Source: Chryseomicrobium excrementi (lineage in GTDB: Bacteria; Bacillota; Bacilli; Bacillales_A; Planococcaceae). Taken from it: DNA of 64,000 nt. The position numbers and the translations under genes are program-made. The stretch's first letter is position 1. The number at the start of each line of letters is the position of its first letter. The DNA lies in contig NZ_PCGR01000002.1 of assembly GCF_002798305.1 (NCBI RefSeq), positions 45,937 through 109,936 of the forward strand, in the 5' to 3' direction. Positions 54,565-62,418 of the stretch are shown here, one piece after another. The notes below the pieces were generated by a model, which did not search any database, was not told the origin of the DNA, and worked only from the letters and a program-made list of their open reading frames with translations.

Positions 54565-55577
54565 TGATTCGCTATCCACAACTGAAAGAGCGCGCGACAA
54601 TTGGTGTCACCGCACCGTCGTCTGGGGTCAGAAAGGAACTGCATCACCTTCTCACAAAAGCTAAAGAGCGGTTTGAGAGAGAAGGGCATGTGTTAGTGAT
54701 TGGAGATACAGTTTGGACACAGGATAAGGCGAAGTCTGCGCCAGCAATGCAGCGAGCTATTGAATTCACTTCCATGATGCAAAATCCTGTAATCGATATG
54801 GTGCTTCCACCTTGGGGTGGCGAGCTATTGATTGAGATTCTGGAACACCTGGATTTCGACCTGCTCTCAGAGAAATGGGTGCTTGGCTATTCAGACACAA
54901 GCTTACTGTTGTTTGCGATGACGCTGAAGACAGGAATTGCAACTGCTCACGGAGCGAACTTGGTGGATTTACGAGGAGAGGCTTCAGACGATACAACGGC
55001 ACTGTGGAAACACGTGTTGATGACGCAAGCAGGAGATTCAGTAGAGCAGCATTCTTCAGCTAAGTATCAAAGAGAATGGAGTCACGAAAATCCAACGCCA
55101 ATCATATTTCATCTGACGGAGCAGACTGACTGGAAGACGGTCTCAAATGCTCCTGAACAGGTGAGTGGTCGTTTACTTGGTGGCTGTATCGATATTATCC
55201 GAAATGTTGTGGGAACACCATTTGGGGATGTAGCGACTTTCCAAAAAGAGTATCTGCAAGATGAACCGATCCTCTGGTACTTCGAGAACTGTGATATGGA
55301 GACGACGGATCTGCGTCGTGCCCTAGTACAAATGAAACTTGCAGGTTGGTTTGCTAATTGCTCCGGCGTTCTCTTTGGACGCAGCGATGCTAATGGACCA
55401 GTTGATAACTATACAATAAAAGAGGTCTATGCCGATCTTGCAGAGGATCTTGGTTTGCCAGTCATTTATGACATTGATTGTGGGCATGTCCCGCCTCAAG
55501 TCACCTTAATCAACGGAGCTTACGCAGAAGTTGAGGTTGTTGATGGTAAGGGCAAGGTCTTGCAGAAATTTATTTAA
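54564..55577 (+). CDS. S66-family LD-carboxypeptidase / MccF-like protein
   Basis: A 337-residue serine peptidase of family S66. The nucleophile elbow is GYSDTSLLLFAM near residue 112, and the late Glu and His regions are CDMETTDLRRALVQM and DIDCGHVPPQVT. Members trim LD-peptide bonds of murein or cleave microcin C-type antibiotics (MccF, self-immunity). The longer MccF-like form fits best here. ATG 54564 follows GGAGGAG. Third gene of the padR operon. Confidence 0.9.
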   Translation: MIRYPQLKERATIGVTAPSSGVRKELHHLLTKAKERFEREGHVLVIGDTVWTQDKAKSAPAMQRAIEFTSMMQNPVIDMVLPPWGGELLIEILEHLDFDLLSEKWVLGYSDTSLLLFAMTLKTGIATAHGANLVDLRGEASDDTTALWKHVLMTQAGDSVEQHSSAKYQREWSHENPTPIIFHLTEQTDWKTVSNAPEQVSGRLLGGCIDIIRNVVGTPFGDVATFQKEYLQDEPILWYFENCDMETTDLRRALVQMKLAGWFANCSGVLFGRSDANGPVDNYTIKEVYADLAEDLGLPVIYDIDCGHVPPQVTLINGAYAEVEVVDGKGKVLQKFI

Positions 55578-55597
55578 AATATCACATCTATATGATT

Positions 55598-55626
55598 TTA
55601 CCTGTCACCAAGTATCAGTGTATACT
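55598..55626 (+). promoter_or_regulatory. Promoter of 47-residue membrane protein gene
   Basis: TTACCT-17-TATACT, 33 bases before the small ORF. Confidence 0.55.
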
Positions 55627-55658
55627 TATATCAAATCCGTACGACAGGAGGGTGACGC

Positions 55659-55802
55659 ATGGAAAAAGAATCAGGTAACCAAACCGAGAATCAGCAGACA
55701 CCGACGTCATCAAAATCAGTAGGTAAAGTGGTAGGAGGCTTTGCAATTGCCTTGTTATTTGCTTTGTTAGCCTTCGCTATGTTCAATTCACATCTAAACT
55801 AA
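55659..55802 (+). CDS. 47-residue single-helix membrane protein
   Basis: A 47-codon ORF with a very good ribosome site (ACAGGAGGGTGA), its own promoter and a terminator 6 bases after the stop. Residues 1-20 are polar (Gln/Thr/Ser-rich), residues 22-41 form one hydrophobic helix, ending NSHLN. No family recognised; such proteins often attach to membrane enzymes. Confidence 0.72.
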   Translation: MEKESGNQTENQQTPTSSKSVGKVVGGFAIALLFALLAFAMFNSHLN

Positions 55803-55807
55803 TATCA

Positions 55808-55845
55808 AAAAGGCTTGTCTCTCCGATTGGAAAGGCAAGCCTTTT
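55808..55845. terminator. Bidirectional terminator
   Basis: Stem AAAAGGCTTG / CAAGCCTTTT with an 18-base loop between the small ORF and the convergent flavodoxin-fold gene. Confidence 0.85.
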
Positions 55846-55861
55846 GTTGTGTTGTATAGAA

Positions 55862-56410
55862 TTAAACGTCTGAACGGATTTGTTGATTCAAAGCAGCGGC
55901 ACCTGCTAATGCGCGAGCATCTTGAAGCACGTCACCTGGACGATTCCCTTCACCGATTAGATATCCTTTTAAAGGACTTCCGACAAAATCAACAATGTGA
56001 TGGAACTGTTGGATCAGAGGTAACGCTTTCTGATAAGGTGAGTCTCCGCCTACGGTCACAACATAAGATTGAATTTGACTCATGCGAGCTTTGAAATCAA
56101 TTTCTGGATCACGAAGACTTTCGCTCCACCGGTCAATAAAGTTCTTCATAATTCCTGACATCCCGTACCAGTAGACAGGAGTTGCGTAGATGACGATGTC
56201 GTGCTCAAGCATTTCCCTGATCAATTGTCTGTAATCATCTTGAGGCACTACAGCAAATCCATCTGGTTCATGGCGTTTGTCTTCAATCGGTACAATAGTA
56301 TAGTCGCGTAAATATCTGGTCGTATGAGGAATACCTTCTAGAACTTGATTTGTTAACATTTCCGTGTTGCTCTCGACGCGTGTAGACCCGTTTAGTACAA
56401 AAACCTTCAT
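55862..56410 (-). CDS. NADPH-dependent FMN reductase-like flavoprotein
   Basis: A 182-residue flavodoxin-fold protein. The FMN phosphate loop is VLNGSTRVESNTEM at the start, and YATPVYWYGMSGIMKNFIDRWS near 77 is the second flavin-binding region, typical of WrbA/IsiB-like FMN reductases. ATG 56410 follows AGAGG. Role likely quinone or nitro-compound reduction. Confidence 0.88.
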   Translation of the reverse strand: MKVFVLNGSTRVESNTEMLTNQVLEGIPHTTRYLRDYTIVPIEDKRHEPDGFAVVPQDDYRQLIREMLEHDIVIYATPVYWYGMSGIMKNFIDRWSESLRDPEIDFKARMSQIQSYVVTVGGDSPYQKALPLIQQFHHIVDFVGSPLKGYLIGEGNRPGDVLQDARALAGAAALNQQIRSDV

Positions 56411-56515
56411 GGGAAAACCTCTTTTCATAATGTGTATCTTTCATCTGCTTAAAGATGACTTATCCACTATACGGTGGGTCTAAAGCGTATGCAACTATAC
56501 TGATTTTATGAATTG

Positions 56516-57085
56516 TCAACTGATTGACGGACTATCCTTTTCTGAATTCAATACAGTTTGTACAAACTTACTTTTATGTCGAGTGTAGCTCTCACGGTCA
56601 TTAGAATAGAGAGTTGCCAATCGGTTTTTCAGTGCAGCATATTGTTTTGCGAGATCAGGTTCAGCAATCAAGAGATTGCGAAAATCCACCTGCTCTTTCC
56701 AACGAGAATCTGCCTTAAGTATTAGTTGAAGATGAGCCATTCGCTTATCATCTTTGACATGGACGAAAAACCTTCTCCAAGGTTGACTGTCGAGCTCTGG
56801 TGGAATGTAATTCCAGTCATGTTGTAATAGCAACGTAACAATATCATCTAAATTCTCAAAAGAAGGCGCTAGTGCTATCAAATCAATTATCGGTTTAGCA
56901 GGCATTTCCGGAATTGAGGTACTACCTACATGCTCTATAGTTCGGACTCCATATGCAGAGAGTAAATCTAATAAATCACATTTATACTGAGCACCTTTAG
57001 TTTTCCAGTTTGAGTTGTGGCTTTTGATTTCTACTTTTTCATATGCCCAGACAGGGGCATGATTATTTTTATTTTGGTTGTCCAT
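56516..57085 (-). CDS. GrpB/UPF0157 family protein
   Basis: A 189-residue protein of the GrpB (UPF0157) group, with a nucleotidyltransferase-like fold. Key sequence is IEHVGSTSIPEMPAKPIIDLIA near residue 52 with the G-S and D-x-x motif, and later HVKDDKRMAHLQLIL. Substrate unknown. The start follows GAGGATGTGA. Confidence 0.88.
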   Translation of the reverse strand: MDNQNKNNHAPVWAYEKVEIKSHNSNWKTKGAQYKCDLLDLLSAYGVRTIEHVGSTSIPEMPAKPIIDLIALAPSFENLDDIVTLLLQHDWNYIPPELDSQPWRRFFVHVKDDKRMAHLQLILKADSRWKEQVDFRNLLIAEPDLAKQYAALKNRLATLYSNDRESYTRHKSKFVQTVLNSEKDSPSIS

Positions 57086-57106
57086 CTGTTCACATCCTCA
57101 CGTTGA

Positions 57107-57565
57107 TTAAATGTCAACTTCCCTTGGCAACAAATCGCAATTCACAGGGGCACGTCCGATTTCTCGTGCCCATACGGACAGCTGGCCGATATGATGCACC
57201 TCATGAGTTGCAATGTGAGTCATGACTTTCGCGTGACTGAACGTACGTCCTCGCAGGTCAAGAATCGCTTGCTGGAACTCTCCTTGGCGTGCCAACCATT
57301 CCTCAGTAAGAAGACGAGTCGAATCGGCAAACGAACGGACTTCATCGAGCGACGTCACTTCTTCCATCGGCTGCACATGGATCTCGCGGCCGAGCAACTG
57401 ACTGACCCAGATATGCTCGCAGTAGACGACGTGATAGAGGGTATGCAAGAACGACTGCATGCCACCGTGGCGCTTCTTCACCAATTCCTCGTGAGTCAAC
57501 TCATCGCACCAGGTCAGCCACTCGTCTCGAACCTGCCAGTTGTAAGTGAATAAAGGCCTAATCAT
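57107..57565 (-). CDS. DinB-family protein
   Basis: A 152-residue four-helix protein of the DinB/YfiT metal-binding superfamily. Three putative ligand histidines are in FLHTLYHVVYCEH near residue 40 and THIATHEVHHIGQL near 120. Possible thiol transferase. ATG 57565 overlaps the stop of the upstream XRE gene (ATGA-type), so the longer reading to 57646 is rejected. Confidence 0.88.
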   Translation of the reverse strand: MIRPLFTYNWQVRDEWLTWCDELTHEELVKKRHGGMQSFLHTLYHVVYCEHIWVSQLLGREIHVQPMEEVTSLDEVRSFADSTRLLTEEWLARQGEFQQAILDLRGRTFSHAKVMTHIATHEVHHIGQLSVWAREIGRAPVNCDLLPREVDI

Positions 57566-57788
57566 CAGAGGTTGTCTCCTTTGAATCTGGGGCGTACTCC
57601 AAGATGTCTCCAGGCTGACAATCGAGTGCCCGGCAGATTCCTTCAAGCGTCGAGAAGCGGACAGCTTTGGCTTTCCCGTTCTTTAATACGGAGAGGTTAG
57701 CCATCGTGATACCCACCTTCTCCGACAGTTCGGTTACACTCATTTTGCGTTTTGCTAACATCACATCAATATTTATAATAATCGCCAT
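57558..57788 (-). CDS. XRE-family regulator, YozG-like
   Basis: A 76-residue protein that is one helix-turn-helix domain: MLAKRKMSVTELSEKVGITMANLSVLK, then STLEGICRALDCQPGDIL. The late GDILEY is typical of YozG-like regulators paired with DUF2975 membrane genes. It starts 9 bases after the DUF2975 stop and probably controls that operon. Confidence 0.92.
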   Translation of the reverse strand: MAIIINIDVMLAKRKMSVTELSEKVGITMANLSVLKNGKAKAVRFSTLEGICRALDCQPGDILEYAPDSKETTSDD

Positions 57789-57797
57789 CTTCTCACC

Positions 57798-58289
57798 TCA
57801 AATCGTCAATTCGTTTTCAGTTTTGTACGTGATGGCTTCTTGAAGCAAAGCCTCGAGAACTGCCGCAAACACACCTACTACAATCGAAGCACCAACGATG
57901 ACCATCCCGATTAACACAAGACCTGGTGCATCGTCCCACTGTGCGACCATAAATATAAACGGTAATCCTATTGTGTAAAACAAGCTGATCCAAAACGCTG
58001 ACTTCTTAATCTTTCGCAGAGCTTGTACAGAAGCACTTGAGAAAGCGTCACTAGTTTCAATCAAACGGAGTAATGTATATGCTTGAAATAAAGCGATGTA
58101 ATACGGGACGGCAGATAAAAGAGCTACAGTGACCAGTCCAAGTATAATGAATGGTAAGACATTTTCCCCATTCATTTGCTCAAAAGCTTCTAGCACAAGT
58201 TGAGGTAGTAAGAAAATGCAAAGTGCGGCAACGGGAAGCGCAATCGCCACTAGAGCCGCTTTTAAAAACAGAGTCGTTCCTTTTTTCAT
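57798..58289 (-). CDS. DUF2975 membrane protein
   Basis: A 163-residue protein with four helices (about 8-30, 44-70, 96-116, 123-147) and the DUF2975 pattern VALLSAVPYYIALFQAYTLLRLI. Ends EALLQEAITYKTENELTI. Function unknown. AGGAGAG precedes ATG 58289. First gene of a DUF2975-XRE-DinB operon. Confidence 0.88.
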   Translation of the reverse strand: MKKGTTLFLKAALVAIALPVAALCIFLLPQLVLEAFEQMNGENVLPFIILGLVTVALLSAVPYYIALFQAYTLLRLIETSDAFSSASVQALRKIKKSAFWISLFYTIGLPFIFMVAQWDDAPGLVLIGMVIVGASIVVGVFAAVLEALLQEAITYKTENELTI

Positions 58290-58323
58290 AAAGATCTCTC
58301 CTTCACAACCATTTACTAAACCA

Positions 58324-58352
58324 ATTATAAAGTTGATGTTATCGAATATCAA
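58324..58352 (-). promoter_or_regulatory. Promoter of DUF2975-XRE operon
   Basis: Minus strand TTGATA-17-TATAAT, a strong sigma-A match, 35 bases before the start. TTGAT and ATCAA arms flank the region as a loose dyad. Confidence 0.8.
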
Positions 58353-58407
58353 TAAATATATGTTTTATTTCAGTAAATAGATGTGCGAAAACTGCCGTCT
58401 TTTCAAC

Positions 58408-58435
58408 TTTAAATCTACTTCCGATACGGTATAAT
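58408..58435 (+). promoter_or_regulatory. Promoter of diguanylate cyclase gene
   Basis: TTTAAA-16-TATAAT, 34 bases before the ATG. Confidence 0.6.
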
Positions 58436-58469
58436 AAAACTATAGTATGAAGGGAACGGGGGGATCCAT

Positions 58470-59411
58470 ATGAATTCAGTGAATCAAGACATTCCGTTTT
58501 ATCGAAATTTTGACGAACTTGCAGAAGATGTGATTGATTTAGCTAAGGAAATTTTACCAGATAAGTTGATTTACCTTTCTTCATTGAGTGATTCGGAGCA
58601 AGTTATTTTAAAAGTATCAGATGAGCATGCCGACATTGCCATATCTGAAGGAATGACAGTCCCATTAGAAAATTCTGTGTGTCACCGAATTAACTTTAAA
58701 GAGCAACGTCCTTTACAGTATCCGGACGTCGAAAATGAGATGGAATCTACGCATCTGCGCAGCCTCCTACTAGATGTTAACATTAAGTCGTACCTTGGGT
58801 TGCCCATTTCTCAATTGAATGGCGAACGTTTCGGTACGCTTTGCGTAGCGGACAGTAAGGCTAGTGAGTATGATGACCATACGATAGAGTTGTTGCAACG
58901 TATTGTCCGACTGTTCACCTATTACTTGGAACTGGAAAGACGTGCATATAGAGACCCTCTAACAGACCTGTACAACCGCCATTATTTAGTCGGATTTTTC
59001 GACAAGGAACGTACAGCTCCGGGTACTTTATTTTTGTTGGATCTAGACGGATTTAAAGGCATTAATGATACGTTTGGACATGACAGAGGAGACGAAGTAC
59101 TAAAAGAAGTAGCTGATCGTTTACGTCACTTTGTGGCAAAGCAAGAACAAGCTTTTGCTGTTCGGCTTGGAGGGGACGAATTCATCGTCCATCGTACAGG
59201 AGAACTTTCTGAACCAGAGCTGCTAAAACAGGCAGATGAATTATTAGACATGTTAAGCAAGTGGGAACCGGAAGAGAACCTATCCGCAAGCATGGGGATT
59301 ATTGTCTACGAACTATCAAGTGATGTAAAGTTACCTGAACTACTCCGTCAAGCCGATCAAGCGCTTTATAAAGCAAAGCTTGCAGGAAAAAACCGCTATT
59401 TTTGTTGTTAG
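58470..59411 (+). CDS. GAF-GGDEF diguanylate cyclase
   Basis: A 313-residue protein. Residues ~15-150 are a GAF sensor domain with CHRINFKEQRPLQYPDV and YLGLPISQLNGERFGTLCV. Residues ~155-312 are a GGDEF domain: DPLTDLYNRHYL, FLLDLDGFKGINDTFGHDRGDEVL and the intact active site RLGGDEFIV, so it should make c-di-GMP. No membrane helix. No RxxD inhibitory site was seen five residues before GGDEF. Confidence 0.94.
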   Translation: MNSVNQDIPFYRNFDELAEDVIDLAKEILPDKLIYLSSLSDSEQVILKVSDEHADIAISEGMTVPLENSVCHRINFKEQRPLQYPDVENEMESTHLRSLLLDVNIKSYLGLPISQLNGERFGTLCVADSKASEYDDHTIELLQRIVRLFTYYLELERRAYRDPLTDLYNRHYLVGFFDKERTAPGTLFLLDLDGFKGINDTFGHDRGDEVLKEVADRLRHFVAKQEQAFAVRLGGDEFIVHRTGELSEPELLKQADELLDMLSKWEPEENLSASMGIIVYELSSDVKLPELLRQADQALYKAKLAGKNRYFCC

Positions 59412-59434
59412 AAGCGGGAAAGAAGGATTAGTTG

Positions 59435-59803
59435 ATGAAAGATTCCTATCAGTTTAAAACATTACTTGAAGAGCATGCAGGCCTGTACACGATTCGAGTG
59501 TACTATCAGGGTCCTCACGACCTCTATAATCAGATGATCACTAGGGCCAATCAAGATGAGGCTTACCTCTCTTACAAGCCAACGCCTAAGTTGATGAAGC
59601 TGCTTTGGCGAGAAAAGTTCTTTTTCTTTTTCGAGCAAGGAGACAACTCAAACTCGAAGTTTCCTCGGTGGAATGTTGCCAAGCTATTGAAGAATGAAGT
59701 AGAGGATGTTCAAATCGAAGATCCACGAGACCTTCCTACTCTCGAACGAGGAATCACGGAGCATCTCGAAGTCTTTGCTCGCGAAGTGGCGAAAGCTAAG
59801 TAG
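59435..59803 (+). CDS. Uncharacterised 122-residue protein
   Basis: A soluble protein, not recognised. It has an alpha/beta look, with FKTLLEEHAGLYTIRVYYQG at the start, aromatic LLWREKFFFFFEQGDN in the middle and a helical acidic end. AGAAGGA precedes ATG 59435. It follows the cyclase by 23 bases and ends at a terminator, so the two are probably co-transcribed. Confidence 0.68.
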   Translation: MKDSYQFKTLLEEHAGLYTIRVYYQGPHDLYNQMITRANQDEAYLSYKPTPKLMKLLWREKFFFFFEQGDNSNSKFPRWNVAKLLKNEVEDVQIEDPRDLPTLERGITEHLEVFAREVAKAK

Positions 59804-59820
59804 TTTCAAACTAAACGAAG

Positions 59821-59854
59821 CCCATTTATCTCAAATTGAGGTGAGTGGGTTTTT
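59821..59854 (+). terminator. Terminator after cyclase operon
   Basis: A 12-bp stem with several G-U pairs, CCCATTTATCTC / GAGGTGAGTGGG, followed by T5. Confidence 0.8.
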
Positions 59855-60084
59855 GAATTCCTATGTATAACTGAAAAATTGTACACTGGTTTAATTTTTG
59901 AATCCTATGTTTTCAGTAGATAACCTACCGGTATCTTTTGTAGAAACTAATCTCATGATGCATCCTCCGAATCAGTAAAACGTCTCTTAAGTATAACAAA
60001 AGGAAGTACATCAAATATGTTGTTCTGATGGTAAAATAAAGAAATATATGGAATGGAAATTCAGCGTAAAGGGGAAGAGAGTTT

Positions 60085-60552
60085 ATGAAAGCAATCAAAT
60101 GCGAATTGCCAAATGACTATGGATATTTTCTAAGCCCTGTAATGGATGCTTTTAATCAGGAATCCTGGACGTGGGCAATTGAGGTCAGTGAAGTCTATCA
60201 AATGGTCGATGGGAATATGAAGGATGCTTTCAGAGCACCTACAACACTCTCAAACCAGCAATTTATAAAAAGCCTTGCAGACCATCCCCACTATCTAGTA
60301 TTCGCTGAATGGAAGGCCTTCCCCGACGTAGAAAGCATTCGTCCTATAACAAACTTCCAAGAATTCGTCTCGAGTGATTGTCAATTCATCATCCTAGTGG
60401 TGGATACGAGCTTCATTACTGTAATCGTGAAGGATGATAGTTTACTAGCAAACATCTACAATACCTTGCTGAAGAATGGAGCATCAAATTTAAAGTTGCT
60501 AGCTGAGTCGGAAATTGAATCTACATACTTCACAGTCTGGGGAGATTTATGA
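60085..60552 (+). CDS. DUF2691-like protein
   Basis: A 155-residue soluble protein resembling DUF2691: it starts KCELPNDYGYFLSPVMDAF, then WTWAIEVSEVYQMVDG and the middle HYLVFAEWKAFP. Function unknown. AAAGGGGAAGAG precedes the ATG. It overlaps the next small membrane gene by 4 bases. About 280 bases before it hold only a terminator and AT-rich sequence. Confidence 0.7.
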   Translation: MKAIKCELPNDYGYFLSPVMDAFNQESWTWAIEVSEVYQMVDGNMKDAFRAPTTLSNQQFIKSLADHPHYLVFAEWKAFPDVESIRPITNFQEFVSSDCQFIILVVDTSFITVIVKDDSLLANIYNTLLKNGASNLKLLAESEIESTYFTVWGDL

Positions 60553-60899
60553 GAAAAAGTATTAAAACGTTTAGTTACATACTTATCGTTGGTTTGACTA
60601 CGTGTGCTTTAGCTATTATTGTAGACATTTCAATAATGGTTTCGCGGATCGATGCCAGCTCATATGCACCGGGAGACTTAACAGATGAACAAGAGTGGTC
60701 CTCTTTCTACTTTAATAGCCATTCCATAACGATAGTTAACATCTTTATCTTTTTACTATTTCGATTTGTTGGTAAGACTCGTATTCACCCAATTGTTCAA
60801 TACGGAGCCCCAATTCTTGCAATCATTATCTTTGTACTTTTTATTTACGATATAACAGTTGGCTACTCTATATGGGAGGATGTTTCCCCACAAGAATAG
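60549..60899 (+). CDS. Three-helix membrane protein, paralogue 1
   Basis: A 116-residue membrane protein with three helices (about 7-30, 56-75, 83-103). Shared with the next gene: the start MRKSIKTFSYILIVGL, then YAPGDLTDEQE, FFLLFRF-type helix and RIHPIVQYGAPILAII. No family recognised. Translationally coupled to the DUF2691 gene. Confidence 0.65.
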   Translation: MRKSIKTFSYILIVGLTTCALAIIVDISIMVSRIDASSYAPGDLTDEQEWSSFYFNSHSITIVNIFIFLLFRFVGKTRIHPIVQYGAPILAIIIFVLFIYDITVGYSIWEDVSPQE

Positions 60900-60925
60900 T
60901 TCGTTTCATACTTTAGGAGGGCACT

Positions 60926-61252
60926 ATGAGAAAAATCATCAAATCACTCAGTTATATACTTCTAGTCAGCTTATTTACGTGGTTTTCAGTAGGATTTGCA
61001 GACTTCTTTACGGGAGGTGCTAGATTTTTTGCTGCAGAACAAGCTCCGGGAGATCTTACAGCTGAAGAAGAAAGATCTTCATTTATCATGTATCTCTATA
61101 CTTTTAGTGTCATGCAAATCGTGTTCTTTCTTTTATTCAGGTTTTTAGGGAGTAGTCGCATCCACCCAATCATCCAATACGGAACACCGATTCTTGCACT
61201 ACTGGTTTTTGCATTTTTTATCTATCAAATAACTATTGGGTATTCCATCTAG
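60926..61252 (+). CDS. Three-helix membrane protein, paralogue 2
   Basis: A 108-residue copy of the preceding gene: MRKIIKSLSYILLVSL, APGDLTAEEERSSF, LLFRFLGSSRIHPIIQYGTPILAL and YQITIGYSI line up with it. TAGGAGGGC precedes the ATG. A recent tandem duplication; function unknown. Confidence 0.66.
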   Translation: MRKIIKSLSYILLVSLFTWFSVGFADFFTGGARFFAAEQAPGDLTAEEERSSFIMYLYTFSVMQIVFFLLFRFLGSSRIHPIIQYGTPILALLVFAFFIYQITIGYSI

Positions 61253-61341
61253 CACTTCTATTACTAGCAAACTCATTTTAAGAGAACGGTAAAATATGCT
61301 ATTGCTTATCAGGCACTAAATTTTACCGAAGTAGTCGAACG

Positions 61342-61470
61342 CGTCTGAAAATATTCAAAAAATTGAAATTTTATGAATCTACTCTTATGGTTCATGACGA
61401 TAAAGTAGTCGTAGAGAAGTATTGGGGAGAGGATGAGGCGACTTACGTAATGGCTCTGGATATTCAATAA
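61342..61470 (+). pseudogene. Probable gene fragment (3' end only)
   Basis: The frame ending at the TAA 61468-61470 reads like a real C-terminus, KLKFYESTLMVHDDKVVVEK and then YWGEDEATYVMALDIQ. No start with a ribosome site is present; the nearest ATG (61387) is inside it. It is taken as the remnant of a gene lost by deletion. The rest of 61253-61660 holds this fragment, one terminator and no other feature. Confidence 0.35.
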
Positions 61471-61471
61471 C

Positions 61472-61508
61472 AGACTGCAAATCGCTACTAGATTTGCAGT
61501 CTTTTTTT
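61472..61508 (+). terminator. Terminator after gene fragment
   Basis: Perfect 12-bp stem AGACTGCAAATC / GATTTGCAGTCT, 7-base loop, T7. Its position 2 bases after the fragment's stop supports a former gene there. Confidence 0.9.
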
Positions 61509-61662
61509 CTGTTTGTCTAAAGTTTATGTACTATCTAAAGGCCGTCGAAGCCCGTCATTACTTGAAAAATCCCAAGTTCTTTTCCTCACGGGTTTTGGAT
61601 TCTTCGTGATAGAATGATGGAAAACTCATTCAAAATTCAGAACCGGAACAGGAGTGTTTGGT

Positions 61663-62418
61663 ATGATACAAGAAAAATTAGATTCAAAAGTAGTTGCGGT
61701 ATTACAGGATAAAATTCAATTAGTCCATACAGAGGAAGGGGCGCTTTACTTAGTCGGCCCGATTCGCCTGCCTGTAAATCTGTACGGAGAAACTGTCGTC
61801 TTTCAGTGGTACTGCTGGTTAAATTGCACTGAAGTGACAAAAGATGTGAGTCGCATCATTGAAAAGCTCTCTTCATCGAATTTAGCTGAACTCCAGCAAT
61901 CAAGCGTCCTAGTCTATGGGGATTTCGCAAATGAAGAAGATGCTATTATCCGTATGCATTCGATTTGTCATACAGGAGACATCTTCGGAAGTAAACGATG
62001 CGACTGTGGCTATCAATTGAAAGAGTCGATGAAGATGATTGTGGATCACGGTACAGGGGCTTTGTTCTATTTGGCTAATCATGAAGGAAGAGGGATTGGT
62101 CTCTTCAGTAAAGCGATGGCCTATATTCTACAAGAAAATGGCTACGATACTGTAGATGCCAATGAAAGCTTAGGTTTTGTGGACGATTCACGGAACTATA
62201 GTGATGCCATTCAAGTCTTGAAGACACTTCGCTCTAAACCAATTCGATTGATGACGAATAATCCGAAAAAATTACATGCTCTGCTAGAAGCAGGTCTAGA
62301 AGTATCCGACCGCCAGCCGTTATGGGGAGATTTGTCCGAGTTCAATGAGAAATATCTGCAGACAAAAGTAAAACGGTCTGGCCATATCCAAGAGGAAGGA
62401 ACACTCATTCATGACTGA
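61663..62418 (+). CDS. ribA: GTP cyclohydrolase II (stand-alone RibA)
   Basis: A 251-residue enzyme that opens GTP for riboflavin synthesis. The zinc cysteines are in SICHTGDIFGSKRCDCGYQL, the substrate/catalytic loop is NHEGRGIGL, and the end has RLMTNNPKKLHALLEAGLEV. There is no RibB domain, unlike the fused RibBA of most Bacilli. The N-terminal ~85 residues are less conserved. AGGAG precedes ATG 61663. No FMN riboswitch was seen upstream. Overlaps ribD by 8 bases. Confidence 0.9.
   Translation: MIQEKLDSKVVAVLQDKIQLVHTEEGALYLVGPIRLPVNLYGETVVFQWYCWLNCTEVTKDVSRIIEKLSSSNLAELQQSSVLVYGDFANEEDAIIRMHSICHTGDIFGSKRCDCGYQLKESMKMIVDHGTGALFYLANHEGRGIGLFSKAMAYILQENGYDTVDANESLGFVDDSRNYSDAIQVLKTLRSKPIRLMTNNPKKLHALLEAGLEVSDRQPLWGDLSEFNEKYLQTKVKRSGHIQEEGTLIHD

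Noticed and set aside
59804..60084. Search for a small gene or RNA in the 280-base gap
   Set aside because: Apart from the terminator it is AT-rich with no ORF having a ribosome site and no clear structure.
61500..61662. FMN riboswitch upstream of ribA
   Set aside because: None of the conserved RFN-element blocks could be found in the region.
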